NCBI GenBank assembly: GCA_949126835.1
Contig: OX421500.1
Span: 30,235,991 to 30,299,990, forward strand
DNA length: 64,000 nucleotides
From: Anisus vortex
Taxonomy: Eukaryota > Mollusca > Gastropoda > Planorbidae
Direction of reading: 5' to 3'
Shown in pieces: positions 21,147 through 33,505 of the stretch. A model generated the notes under the pieces. The model saw only the letters and a list, made by a program, of their open reading frames with translations, searched no databases and had not been told where the DNA came from. The translations under genes and the position numbers were made by a program. Each line of letters starts with the position of its first letter. Positions within the stretch are counted from its first letter, which is position 1.

Positions 21147-22561
21147 GGCAATCCAAAATCACAACCTTTTACTCCATGCAACCGAAACAAAGTTTCCATA
21201 TCTTCTAATGCTTTGTATTCAGCCATTTGATCATCATAAATCCGTACATAATCTTCTACAATATTATGTAAATGAGCTTGATACAGTTGCAGTGGATTTC
21301 TGGGAGAATTGAAGATGCAGATCAAAGCAAATAACTGACGAAATTGTTTCGCCATGTTAAACATGGCTGCTTCTTGTAAGCATCGAGTCCATTCACTGTC
21401 ATCTTGGACCAAACCACGGTCTACTGCTGCAGCTTTGAAGGTTTCATGTTGTACACCATTGACAATCTTAAGATCATTAAAACTCTTAGCTCCCTTGACA
21501 TGTTGCAGTAATAGCCTCAAATGAAATCGCTCTTGATCCTTTGGGCTTACAGAAAACATGCGTGAAACAATTTTATCTGCTCCTCGTTGTCGAGTTTTCC
21601 ATATGGTATTTCTAGAATCAAAAACATAGTGATGGGGAATGTCACAATATAAATACTGTGTAGCATTTTCATCAGTTTCATTCAGTTTGAACCATGCAGT
21701 CAAATGGGTTTTTCGAGTGTGAGCTCGTTGTGCTGCCTCATCCTCTTTACCTTCTTGAAAGTAAATCAAGTGTTCATCGGGAAGATGTATTGCTAGGCGA
21801 TAAACTGCATGTGATCGGTCGTGCATGGGGTTTTCAAGAAGTCGCCACATTGCCTCTGGTGCTGACACATATCTAGCATCCAAATATTGACGTATTTCAT
21901 CATACGTATCATCTGTACTTTCCCCTTCACCACTGAACTCAACTGAAGCTTTATCGTATCCTTTGTATATGTATTTGAAAATATACTTAATGGCTTTTAC
22001 AGATTGACACGATTCAACGTTAATGTGGCAAGCGCATTTCTTTGTCAAATACTTGTTGAATGGCACAACATGATTATTGCCTGCCGTGAAGTTTCTAACT
22101 TCAACTTGTACACCTTCTCTGCGACGATATAACGGATAACCATTAACGTCTGTAACAGTGTGTTCAGTGAACTTTTTTGGAAAATTTTTAATGCACTTTC
22201 CATCAGTCATACAGGGAGCAGCTGGGTTTTCATTTCCACATGGACCACGAATCATTGTAGTAATAACAATTTTGTGTAGCTCTGGATCTGTTTGTTTTTC
22301 GGGAATCTCTGCACAAATGTATTCATCAATCTTTTCTGCGGTGTTCATAACATCATCTTGGTGTAATTTGAACAAAAGGTGACCATGGGGTAGACCTCGT
22401 TTTTGAAACTCAATTGTGTACATAAATGCCACTACTCTACCAAAAACGTCATTCTTTGTGATGTCGATAAGGAAAGCCTTCAGTTTGATGCTAAATACAC
22501 GGGCAACTAAATCGGGGCGATCACAGGCTTGTTGTCCGGGCAGCAGATTATCCTCAATTCC
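21143..22561 (-). pseudogene. Helitron Rep domain (HUH nuclease), second part
   Basis: This continues in frame after the TGA at 22562-22564. It has ENLLPGQ-like context (DNLLPGQQACDRPDLVARVF), then the HUH motif in QKRGLPHGHLLFKL. Further on it has the two-tyrosine motif in KYIFKYIYKGYDKA, whose tyrosines nick and hold the DNA strand. It ends with GCDFGLP and a stop created by a frameshift. From 22432 the open frame is uninterrupted for 429 codons. Confidence 0.85.
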
Positions 22562-24472
22562 TCAATTACAAGTCATTGTAATAAATAGGTCGGGTTTGCC
22601 ATATCGTGCAACAATAGCCATTGCATCATGATACTTTTCCCTCATGTTTCTGGGTGATCCTTGAAAGGATGATGGTAAGATGACTGCTCCCCCAATTGAA
22701 ACATTTTTTTCAGCAGAAATATCACTCAAATGATCCATCAGTCCTCGATATTGCTCAACACGCAAGGATCCTTGATTGTGTCTGATGTAATTTAAATTAT
22801 TGGCTTCAACTTGTAAGTAGGAATCCACAACCCATTGTTGAAACAATTTTCCTCCATGAAGAATTGGGTTGAATCTAATTGGCCTAATTGCTGTTTGAGC
22901 TACCTTCCATTGAAGCATTGTTACTCGTGTTCGTTTGCGTTGTGGTCTATTCTCATTGTTTATCTCAATGTTTGATTGCCATCCTGGTTCCCCAAACGGA
23001 AAAAACAACACATACGTCATTGGATCCAAGTGACAACTGAGAATATTTAAATTAATCAGGGGTTGCTCTGGTTGTGGACTGCGTGGGTATACGCGAAAAT
23101 CACGTTCAAACGGTGGTTCACCATCTGCAGATCTAAAGATCATTCCGATTTCATCTACAGTTGGGGCACTGTACCGTCTACGATCATTATTTCGATCACG
23201 CCTGAAAGCCATATTGACAACTGGAACGGAAAGACTATTGTTTTTAACATTGTTTTCTTCTATTTCAATTTCTCTCAGCATTCGATATGCGTGAGCATAC
23301 ACATTATGTTGTCTAATTAGAGAATCTAATTGTTGGAGGATGTCTGCATTTAACTCTTTATTTGCTTGATGTTTTAATCGTTGCTCATTCGCCATTGTTG
23401 AATCGATAACATACAGCTGAGCGAAGAGACGATTGTTATCTTCTGGATGCATATGGCACGTAGTGTGATAAATTTGTCCATGAACTTTAAAAACATATGG
23501 TCCACGGCCTCTGAAATGTGCAATATGTGCACCCAATGAAGCGAAACTAAGTGCACTGTTATAGCTTCTAATGTTGTCTTTGAAATGGCGATAGTAGGGA
23601 TGTTCGGGATTGCTGAATAATTCTTTCAAAAATGTTGGAAACTCACGAACTTCTTGTGCTCTTCCTTCTATTAAAACTGTTCCTTTGTGACAACAGTATC
23701 GAAAAGTATTGTCAGTTGATTTTTCTGCAGAAAAATTTAAAGAATGACAAAAGCGGCATTCAACATTCATTGCACCACAATCATGGTTTGTAGCATTGCT
23801 ATCAATAAATGAGTTATTATTTGGAATAGGAGCTCTACAGTTCTGTTGTAAAGATCTTCTAGTAGCTTGTCTTTGAGTTTGTGTTTCAAGCCTGACCTGC
23901 CTCTGTTCATTTGTTTCTTCTTGTCTTCTAGTAGCCTGTCTTTCACATTGTGTCTGTAGCCTGGATCGATGCTGTTCAGTGGTTTCTTGTTCTATTACAG
24001 TAGCCTGTCTTTGAGATAGTGTCTGGAGCCTGATTTGTCTTTGCTCTTCTGTTTCTTCTTTTCTTTTAGTGGCCTGTTTATAACATTGTTTCTGAAGCCT
24101 GGCTTTTCTCTGCTCTTCTGATTCTTTTTCTATTCTAATAGCCTGTTTTTGAGAAATTGTCTGGAGTCTGGATCTTCTCTGCTCTTCTGTTTCTTTTTCT
24201 ATTCTAGTGGACTGTTTTTCAGAAAGTGTCCGAAGCCTAGCTTGTCGTTGCCCTAAGGTTTCTCTTTTTATTCTATCAGTCTGTCTCTGAGAAAGTGATT
24301 TACATCTAGCTTGTTTCTGTTCAACGTTTTCATTATTTCTTACATTAGCCTGTCTTTCAGCTTGATCATGAATTCGTTGATTGTGTTCTTCTTCAGTTTC
24401 AGTAGATCTCTGTAGCCGCATTCTTTTTGCCGCGGGAGTCTTCCCACAAGAAGGACGTTTCTTAGGTGGCAT
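22562..24472 (-). pseudogene. Helitron Rep protein, N-terminal part
   Basis: The frame starts at ATG 24472 (MPPKKRPSCGKTPAAKRM, basic and NLS-like). Residues about 30-206 hold seven or eight copies of a 23-residue charged unit of the type ETEEQRxxRLQTxxQKQAxR, predicted helical. A Cys pair (CRFCHSLNF, later YCCHKG) near residues 239-260 looks like a zinc finger. The Helitron-like N domain follows, ending PDLFITMTCN at a premature TGA. In the family this point normally continues with a proline/tryptophan-containing stretch, so the stop is a local lesion. Confidence 0.82.
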
Positions 24473-24740
24473 AGTTGATTTATGATTTATGTTATTTATA
24501 ATATTAAGGATTAATTATCCCTTTTATGCATTATACATAAAAAATTGAAAATATATAATGCCTTCATAGCAACGTGAATTTACTATATCATAATGACTAT
24601 TCAATTGTAAGTATTAATAATAGTTTGTAGTTTATAGGAACTAAATTATCAAATATAAAATATAATAAGACAGCATCAGCAGCAGACGAAAACGTAGAAA
24701 CCGGAAGTGCAACGTATATATCATATCATATCATATCATA

Positions 24741-26279
24741 TATATATATAAATCTCAAAAGGAATATGTATGTATGTATGTGGGTATGTACATACCGCAT
24801 AATCTTTTTAAATACTGGACATAAAAACGTGAAATTTGCTACAAATATTCTTTGCGTTACGGCGGTGAACACTGTCAAGGTTTTAAAAAAAATAAAATGA
24901 CCGCAGTGGTCAGTTTGGTCAAAAAACGCGAATAAAACGACATATTTTGGGTTCATGTTAAAATTGCCGTTCCAACTTTTTATAGTTTTTCGATCGATCG
25001 CGCTAAAAAAATTAAAAAAAGGATGGCGTTGAGATTTTTTCAGGATGACGTCATCAAAGTTTGCGCAGAGATAGCTAGCCGGCTTTTCGTTATGACGTCA
25101 TCAAATTTTGCGTATTCATTTAAAATTAACTTTGCTTCAATGTTTGCTAATGTATTTTATGAATGAATAGAACAAAATATATTCACGTTTTAATTCGTGT
25201 CGTATACGAAATATAAACTTTTGTAGTTGTTGCGTGCAATCTCATTATAACTGCTTGAGTAGTAAGAGTGTATGTAAACATAACTTTTAGCTTTTTCAAT
25301 TCGTTTGAAGCGGGCGTATACGCATTAAAATCTTTCTAGCGGGAAATATTTCACGTTTCAATTCTTTTCTAGAGGGCAATATTTCACGTTTCAATTCGTT
25401 TCTAGCGGGCAATATTTCACGTTGCAGTTCGTTTCGGTTGTAGCGGGCGTACAAAATGTCATTCACATTTAAATTTGTGACGTATACATCGATAAACTTT
25501 TTAACGGGTGGGGTTTTATTAATTGCCGTATATATTAACTGTGAAGCGGGAAATCTCATTATAACTTTAGGCTTATCGCCTTGGTAACAACCATAGTTTA
25601 AATTACCGGGCAAGGTTTAAATTACCGGGTAATGTTTATAATACCGGGCAATGTTTAAATTACCGGGCAATGTTTAAATTACCGGACAATGTTTAAATTA
25701 CCGGGCAATGTTTATATTACCGGGCAATGTTTAATTTGCCGGGCAATGTTCAAATTGCCGGAACTAACTTTTTAAAGTTTTAATTCGTGTCGTATACGTT
25801 TTATAAACATTATTTCATATGGGTTTCATTTGTTATTGTTTTACATGTTGAATAGAAAATTTAATCCTAACTTTGCTTCCAAAGCAACAATAATAAATAA
25901 ATAGCAAATAACAAAAACAACACAACATAGGTCTGCGACTTAATGTTTGTCGTGTCGTAAAAAAACATATCAAACAATCATTTTCTTTTTAAATAAAAGT
26001 ACTGTCGAATGTTCTTTATCAATGAATTGAACAAAATATATTTACGTTTTAATTTGCGTCGTAATTTATAACGGGCAATTTTTTAATTGTTATAATGGGT
26101 AATGGGTAATGATTTTAACGGGTAATTTTATGTTGTAGCGGGCAAATTAGACATTACCTCACGTTTAAATTCATGTCGTAGATCATGCGGGCAGTCTCAT
26201 TATAACTGCTTGAGTAGTTAGAGTGTATGTAAACATAACTTTTAGCCGGTTCGGAGGACCGGGCACATAACGGCTTGTA
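24741..26279 (+). mobile_element. Rolling-circle-like element, tandem unit 1 (diverged)
   Basis: It begins TATATATATAAATCTCAAAA and ends with the hairpin CCGGT-TCGGAGG-ACCGG (26246-26262) and GCTTGTA (26273-26279). The first 200 bp (TTGCTACAAATATTCTTTGC, GACCGCAGTGGTCAGTTTGG) match units 2 and 3 closely, while the middle is rearranged and shorter. It holds about eight copies of the 19-bp ACCGGGCAATGTTTAAATT minisatellite at 25600-25760. No protein is encoded. Confidence 0.7.
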
Positions 26280-26317
26280 TATATATAAATCTCAAAAGGA
26301 ATATGTATGTATGTATG

Positions 26318-26348
<31 letters not shown>

Positions 26349-28230
26349 GTATGTACATACCGCATAATCTTTTTAAATACTGGACATAAAAACGTGAAAT
26401 TTGCTACAAATATTCTTTGCGTTACGGCGGTGAACACTGTCAAGATTTTAAAAAAATTAAAATGACCGCAGTGGTCAGTTTGGTCAAAAAACGTGAAAAA
26501 AACACAACTTTTGATTCACATTGTCTTTGCCAGTACAACTTTTTATAGTTTTTCGTCACAAAGTTAGAAAAAAAAAGGATGCGCTGAGATTATTTTTATG
26601 ACGTCATCAATCTTTGCGCATGGATTTTATAGCAATGAAGGGACATTTTTCATTCATGTTTAAATTGACGTCATCAAACTATGTGCATGGATTTTATTAT
26701 CTCAACTCAATGACGGGAACAAATTTTTTTTCATGTTTAAATTGTCTACGTGCCGTAAACAACATAAATTCTTTACACTACCAATACTGTAGTTGATTTT
26801 CTTAATCTATCACTACTTTGATACTTTACACTATGAATACATGACTTAAAGCTAATTAATAATTTAAAACTTTACAAACATAGGACAAAGCAAATAGATT
26901 TAGCATTTTTTTTCTGTTTTCGGAAGTAATACCGACGCATTACTAAGCTTATTTAAACGCAGTGGTCCTGGTTACACTCTATATTTAAGCTTATAATTAT
27001 ATGGCGTCATCAAATTTTGCGTATTTATGCGTTTAAGAAGGGAACAAAATTTTGTTTTAATTTGCGTCGTAATTTGTAGAATGCAATATTTAAATGGTTT
27101 AAGTAAAAAAATTAAGTTACCGGAAAATACTTTATCCCCGCTTAAGACAATTGCTTATAACTCCATGGGTTATTTTATCCAGTTCCGAGAACTGGGCACC
27201 TTTAGGCTTATCGCCTTGGTAACGGCCATTGTTTTAATTACCGGGCAATGTTTAAATTACCGGGCAATGTTTATAATACCAGGCAATGTTTAAATTACCG
27301 GGCAATGTTTAAATTACCGGGCAATGTTTATAATACCGGACAATGTTTAAATTACCGGGCAATGTTTAAATTACCGGGCAATGTTTATAATACCGGGCAA
27401 TGTTTATAATACCGGGCAATGTTTAAATTACCGGGCAATGTTTAAATTACCGGGCAATGTTTATAATACCGGGCAATGTTTATAATACCGGGCAATGTTT
27501 AAATTACCGGGCAATGTTTAAATTACCGGGCAATGTTTATAATACCGGGCAATGTTTATAATACCGGGCAATGTTTAAATTACCGGGCAATGTTTATAAT
27601 ACCGGGCAATGTTTATAATACCGGGCAATGTTTATAATACCGGGCAATGTTTAAATTACCAGGCAATGTTTAAATTACCGGGCAATGTTTAATTTGCCGG
27701 GCAATTTTCAAATTGCCGGAACTAAATTTTTAAAGTTTTAATTCGTGTCGTATACGTTTTATAAACATTATTTCATAAGGGTTTCATTTGTTATTGTTTT
27801 ACATGTTGAATAGAAAAATTAATTCTAAGTTTGCTTCCAAAGCAACAATAAATAAATAAATAGCAAAAAAACAAAAACAACACAACATAGGTCTGCGACT
27901 TAATGTTTGTCGTAAAAAAAATATATCAAACAATCATTAAAAAAAAAAAAGTAGTGTCGAATGTTCTTAATCAATGAATAGAACAAAATATATTCATGTT
28001 TTAATTTGCGTCGTAATTTATAGCGGGCAATTTTGTAATTGTTATAATGGGTGATGAGTAATGATTTTAACGGGTAATTCATGTTGTAGCGGGCAAATAA
28101 AAAATTACCTCACGTTTAAATTCGTGTCGTAGGTCATGCGGGCAATCTCATTATAACTGCCTGAGTAGTTAGAGTGTATGTAAACATAACTTTTAGCCGG
28201 TTCGGAGGACCGGGCACATAACGGCTTGTA
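26280..28230 (+). mobile_element. Rolling-circle-like element, tandem unit 2 (1951 bp)
   Basis: It starts right after GCTTGTA of unit 1 and ends with the same hairpin and GCTTGTA. It is almost identical to unit 3. Internal parts are a (GGCT)n run near 26322, the conserved 5' block, a middle AT-rich part, and a 19-bp minisatellite at 27230-27715. No convincing open frame is present, so it is non-autonomous. Confidence 0.75.
27230..27715 (+). repeat. 19-bp minisatellite in unit 2
   Basis: About 25 copies alternating ACCGGGCAATGTTTAAATT and ACCGGGCAATGTTTATAAT. The unit's CCGGGCA core echoes the element's terminal ACCGGGCAC. Confidence 0.9.
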
Positions 28231-28268
28231 TATATATAAATCTCAAAAGGAATATGTATGTATGTATG

Positions 28269-28303
<35 letters not shown>

Positions 28304-30223
28304 GTATGTACATACCGCATAATCTTTTTAAATACTGGACATAAAAACGTGAAATTTGCTACAAATATTCTTTGCGTTACGGCGGTGAACACTGTCAAGG
28401 TTTTAAAAAAATTAAAATGACCGCAGTGGTCAGTTTGGTCAAAAAACGTGAAAAAAACACAACTTTTGATTCACATTTTCCTTGCCAGTACAACTTTTTA
28501 TAGTTTTTCGTCACAAAGTTAGAAAAAAAAAGGATGCGCTGAGATTATTTTTATGACGTCATCAATCTTTGCGCATGGATTTTATAGCAATGAAGGGACA
28601 TTTTTCAATCATGTTTAAATTGACGTCATCAAACTATGTGCATGGATTTTATTATCTCAACTCAATGACGGGAACAAATTTTTTTTCATGTTTAAATTGT
28701 CTACGTGCCGTAAACAACATAAATTCTTTACACTACCAATACTGTAGTTGATTTTCTTAATCTATCACTACTTTGATACTTTACACTATGAATACATGAC
28801 TTAAAGCTAATTAATAATTTAAAACTTTACAAACATAGGACAAAGCAAATAGATTTAGCATTTTTTTTCTGTTTTCGGAAGTAATACCGACGCATTACTA
28901 AGCTTATTTAAACGCAGTGGTCCTGGTTACACTCTATATTTAAGCTTATAATTATATGGCGTCATCAAATTTTGCGTATTTATGCGTTTAAGAAGGGAAC
29001 AAAATTTTGTTTTAATTTGCGTCGTAATTTGTAGAATGCAATATTTAAATGGTTTAAGTAAAAAAATTAAGTTACCGGAAAATACTTTATCCCCGCTTAA
29101 GACAATTGCTTATAACTCCATGGGTTATTTTATCCAGTTCCGAGAACTGGGCACCTTTAGGCTTATCGCCTTGGTAACGGCCATTGTTTTAATTACCGGG
29201 CAATGTTTAAATTACCGGGCAATGTTTATAATACCAGGCAATGTTTTAATTACCGGGCAATGTTTAAATTACCGGGCAATGTTTATAATACCAGGCAATG
29301 TTTAAATTACCGGGCAATGTTTAAATTACCGGGCAATGTTTATAATACCGGACAATGTTTAAATTACCGGGCAATGTTTAAATTACCGGGCAATGTTTAT
29401 AATACCGGGCAATGTTTATAATACCGGGCAATGTTTAAATTACCGGGCAATGTTTAAATTACCGGGCAATGTTTATAATACCGGGCAATGTTTAAATTAC
29501 CGGGCAATGTTTAAATTACCGCGCAATGTTTATAATACCGGGCAATGTTTATAATACCGGGCAATGTTTAAATTACCGGGCAATGTTTATAATACCGGGC
29601 AATGTTTATAATACCGGGCAATGTTTATAATACCGGGCAATGTTTAAATTACCAGGCAATGTTTAAATTACCGGGCAATGTTTAATTTGCCGGGCAATTT
29701 TCAAATTGCCGGAACTAAATTTTTAAAGTTTTAATTCGTGTCGTATACGTTTTATAAACATTATTTCATAAGGGTTTCATTTGTTATTGTTTTACATGTT
29801 GAATAGAAAAATTAATTCTAAGTTTGCTTCCAAAGCAACAATAAATAAATAAATAGCAAAAAAACAAAAACAACACAACATAGGTCTGCGACTTAATGTT
29901 TGTCGTAAAAAAAATATATCAAACAATCATTAAAAAAAAAAAAGTAGTGTCGAATGTTCTTAATCAATGAATAGAACAAAATATATTCATGTTTTAATTT
30001 GCGTCGTAATTTATAGCGGGCAATTTTGTAATTGTTATAATGGGTGATGAGTAATGATTTTAACGGGTAATTCATGTTGTAGCGGGCAAATAAAAAATTA
30101 CCTCACGTTTAAATTCGTGTCGTAGGTCATGCGGGCAATCTCATTATAACTGCCTGAGTAGTTAGAGTGTATGTAAACATAACTTTTAGCCGGTTCGGAG
30201 GACCGGGCACATAACGGCTTGTA
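28231..30223 (+). mobile_element. Rolling-circle-like element, tandem unit 3 (1993 bp)
   Basis: Nearly identical to unit 2 along its length. The 42-bp size difference is explained mostly by about two extra 19-bp units and one extra GGCT. It ends at GCTTGTA (30217-30223) and is followed by unrelated sequence. Confidence 0.75.
29185..29710 (+). repeat. 19-bp minisatellite in unit 3
   Basis: About 27 copies of the same two alternating 19-bp units as in unit 2, with single-base variants such as ACCGCGCAATG. Confidence 0.9.
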
Positions 30224-31005
30224 TATATATAAACAAAACGTCATTGTGGTGCGTCCGTTTACAATTAATTAGCGAGAGTTCTCGCAAACGCCAGATTCGG
30301 TAAAACCCGATAAGCCGCCTACTACACACAGGCACAAAACAAAGTGCGCAGCGAATAATAAAAGTTTGGAAACCCATCAGATCCCATTAAGCATAATAAG
30401 TAAAGATATAAGCCTGCATCATTAATTGTTTGTAGTTTATTCAGTCTATAGTCTATATGTAGATGTCCATAGGCCTATCGTTCAAAATTTTATTAAAAGT
30501 TCAAGTTTTTTTTAAAATTAAATTTTAAATGAAATGATGTAGCAGCAAACGTTAAATAATAACAGCTATTCGATATCGTTTATAGTAAATAAATTAACTT
30601 TTGTTACGATCATTTAAAGATCTGAATACGATTCTTAACATTAGTACAACCCTTTAGACATTTCGTAACACCCCTTTATTCACCATCACACTTATATTTC
30701 TCAACAGTTAATAGAAAATAAGACGCATTCAACGTTGCAAAAATCATATTATTGTTATTAAGCATTCAATTATACACATAATGTCACACAGAAACGCGTT
30801 AAAGTGAGTGATTATTATTATTTTTTAAGATTAAGATGTCTATCACCATTTTTTTATAGATTGTTTTTTATAATTCGTATCATTTATAAATTGTATAAAT
30901 TCGCCTATTAAAGGATCGGTTAAACAATTTCAAAGATTTGGTTACTATTATATTACTTAAATGGATAAAGGAAACATCTAAAAGGGAAAAAAAACGTGCA
31001 TGCAG
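30224..31005. other. Intron of the VWA gene, no feature seen
   Basis: AT-rich after a short moderately GC part (30240-30360). No gene or clear repeat. Confidence 0.5.
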
Positions 31006-31009
31006 ACGT

Positions 31010-31430
31010 TTCTAAGTCGGATGATTTGATAGACATTACGTCATATGGTGGTATTTTTTAAGAGTACAACCTACAAACTCTCCAAGTCAAATTGCGGGTG
31101 CGTAACTTTAAAAAAAAGCAAGTTTCGCAACGTTAATAAATAACAATTAAGAAGTTAATTGGGAAAACCCAATAAGACATCGCGTTCAACATAGTAAATG
31201 AACGGAAATGGCCATTTGCTATGTACCGTTATATTTATTTGCATAGATGGAAATAACATTTTGGATTTTTTAAATCAACACATTTGTGATTATAAGTGAT
31301 AAAATAAAATTATCTTTTGGAGGACGTTTCCAGTTTTATACATTTAATTTTTGGCCCGAATAGTCAAACGGCTTAGGAACCTATAGCGAACAAACATATA
31401 TATAAATAAATATATAAACAAACATATAAA
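31010..31430. repeat. Dispersed repeat family R1, copy 1
   Basis: It starts near GATTTGATAGACATTACGTC and ends GCTTAGGAACCTATAGCGAA plus a TATATA tract. Further copies lie at 47085-47490 and, split in two, at 41195-41325 and 42471-42712. No coding capacity and no clear terminal repeats; the class is unknown. Confidence 0.6.
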
Positions 31431-31444
31431 CAAACTCACGGTAA

Positions 31445-31730
31445 TTATATATGTTGATGATGATGATGATAACAATAAGTGTCATTTCTTATAGCACTTT
31501 AATCCATGCTAAATTTGGCATGCTTAGTGAGCTATTGGTGTGACTTGCATTGGCAGATGTATTAGTATGTAAGTTACACATTCACTAGCCACAGAGAAAG
31601 GTCTTTAAAGTTCTTTTGAAAAGACTCTCTTGTTTCATATTCTCTCAGTGTCTGAGGTAAACTGTTCCATAAAGAGGGTGTGACAGGGTCAAATGTTCGC
31701 ACTCCCAGGAATAGCATAATATACTAGTTA
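31445..31730 (-). pseudogene. LINE C-terminal fragment
   Basis: On the minus strand it reads FDPVTPSLWNSLPQTLREYE, the usual W-N-S-L-P ending of CR1/L2/Jockey-type LINE proteins, followed by non-coding sequence and a (GAT)n tail near 31452. Confidence 0.6.
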
Positions 31731-32094
31731 TATAAAATATATATTATAAAGGCCCACAGACATCTGTCATTCAGTCAGTCTTTATATCAGTGTATCAGTG
31801 TATAGTAATGCTTTAATTTATGTATAATATTGCTTTAAATTATCCGACAACAACTGGAAATTGGAATACAAGTTTATAATTTACCATTGATTAAATACTA
31901 GCGAATTACTTATCTAAACCGAAGGTCTTCAATGAATAAAAACTTGGTTTAAAAATTAATATTGTTGTTCATGGACATATTTTAACACATATATTAGTCT
32001 TGCCCCTACTCCATCTCAACCATTTCTCGGTCGCCACGCCTATGGTTATAATGTCTGGCCTTACACGGTAAGTAGTACAGTATTCCCGTTAGAC

Positions 32095-32345
32095 CAATTT
32101 AATGAATAGGGGCTTTAAAGAAGTGTTGACAAGTTTATGTGGCCACGTCATACTAGGAGATTGTATGGCCAGCACAAAGCCCACAAGGTCCAGCCCCCAC
32201 CCTCTTTTAATTGTTCCTAACGACTGACAGGTACTCATCAGAGCTGGGTAGGTTTTGTGTTGTGATATCTTTTAAAGCTGGGAATAAACCCTAGACTTTA
32301 TCAGAGTTCTTGCTCAGAACCAGCGTTACGTCAGCCAAATGATTT
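32095..32345 (-). repeat. SINE remnant
   Basis: It shares TTTATGTGGCCACG, GTATGGCCAGCACAA and CATCAGAGCTGGGTAG with the SINE at 39680-39925 but has lost a clean B box. Confidence 0.5.
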
Positions 32346-32988
32346 TATGGTAAAACAAAATTACAGTGATTAATGGCAGTTACAGCAAACTACGCTTTTG
32401 TTTTATTTGTCTCAGTAATTCGAAAAAAAAATGTTAATATCACTAATATATTCGTCATTTCTAAAATTTAAAACCATGACTTAGGCCTACTTTGCTTCCG
32501 GCTCATGTTTCCAGAGATTTGAAAAAGCATACCAGATATATTATTTCAATTCTAAAAATAATTTAAAAAAAACACTTTAACCAAATTCCCCCCCCCCCCC
32601 CAGTGGTTTTCCACGGGTTTTTTCGAGTTATATTAATATAAGCAGTAGAGCTGTTGAGACACTGAATTTTAATTATTGCTCAAAATGTCTCTAACAGCAC
32701 AAAACGATGACTGCGTTGTTGTTAAAGACTGTATATCAAATTAAATAAATATACATGAACTTCATTTAGTTTTACTAACTGAAACTGTATGAAATGTAAA
32801 AAAAATAATTAAAAAAGCAAAGAGATAACTATTTTCCTGTTTCGTTTTTTTTTTATTTTTAAAGTTTGATGTACGATTTTAAATGGGAATATTTTTTATA
32901 ACAGAAATCATTGTAATCAAAACAATATATATATATATATATATTTTTTAATGCATAAAAGAGAAACAGTCAAAATTAATTTAGTGAG

Positions 32989-33505
32989 ACCAGACAGGGT
33001 CACCTGTGTTGTTCCATAAAAATTGGAGATTACGTTTCAAGCAAAAAAAAAAAAATTTACAAAATTAATACATTACTAATAATATTGGACACTAAACGAT
33101 AAAGTCTCCAGAAGTCTTAATAGTTGTTTATATTTAAACTTGTATTTATGAGAAGGGGTGGTATTTACTTATCATAAAGACTAACCTTTACCATACTTTA
33201 CTTAAAGAGTCATTGACTAACCTTTACCATACCTTACTTAAGTAATAACCAGACAGGGTCACCTGTGTTGTTCCATAAAAATTGGAGATTACGTTTCAAG
33301 CAAAAAAAAAAAAATTTACAAAATTAATACATTACTAATAATATTGGACACTAAACGATAAAGTCTCCAGAAGTCTTAATAGTTGTTTATATTTAAACTT
33401 GTATTTATGAGAAGGGGTGGTATTTACTTATCATAAAGACTAACCTTTACCATACTTTACTTAAGGAGTCATTGACTAACCTTTAGCATACCTTATATAA
33501 GGAGT
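32989..33505. repeat. 259-bp direct tandem duplication
   Basis: ACCAGACAGGGTCACCTGTG occurs at 32989 and again at 33248, and the next 250 bp are nearly identical, including an A13 run. The duplication overlaps the left edge of the 36-bp minisatellite, so the array edge was copied with its flank. Confidence 0.85.

Larger units (their letters stand above)
16937..24720 (-). mobile_element. Autonomous-type Helitron, decayed
   Basis: On the minus strand the 3' end is textbook: a CCCGTCA/TGACGGG hairpin with an AAA loop (949-965 of the 16 kb block, i.e. 16949-16965), a short spacer, then CTAG followed by a host T at 16936. It encodes a Rep protein with HUH and two-tyrosine motifs and a PIF1-like helicase (19671-24472), the two enzymes used for rolling-circle transposition. 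Two in-frame stops and one frameshift show it is no longer active, though it reads clearly otherwise. The 5' end is not resolved; it lies between 24473 and the element starting near 24741, perhaps near 24717. The element sits in a VWA gene intron in the same orientation as the host gene. Confidence 0.85.

Noticed and set aside
29203..29421. Frame of repeated NYRAMFKLPGNV
   Set aside because: A reading of the 19-bp minisatellite, with no conservation of protein sense.
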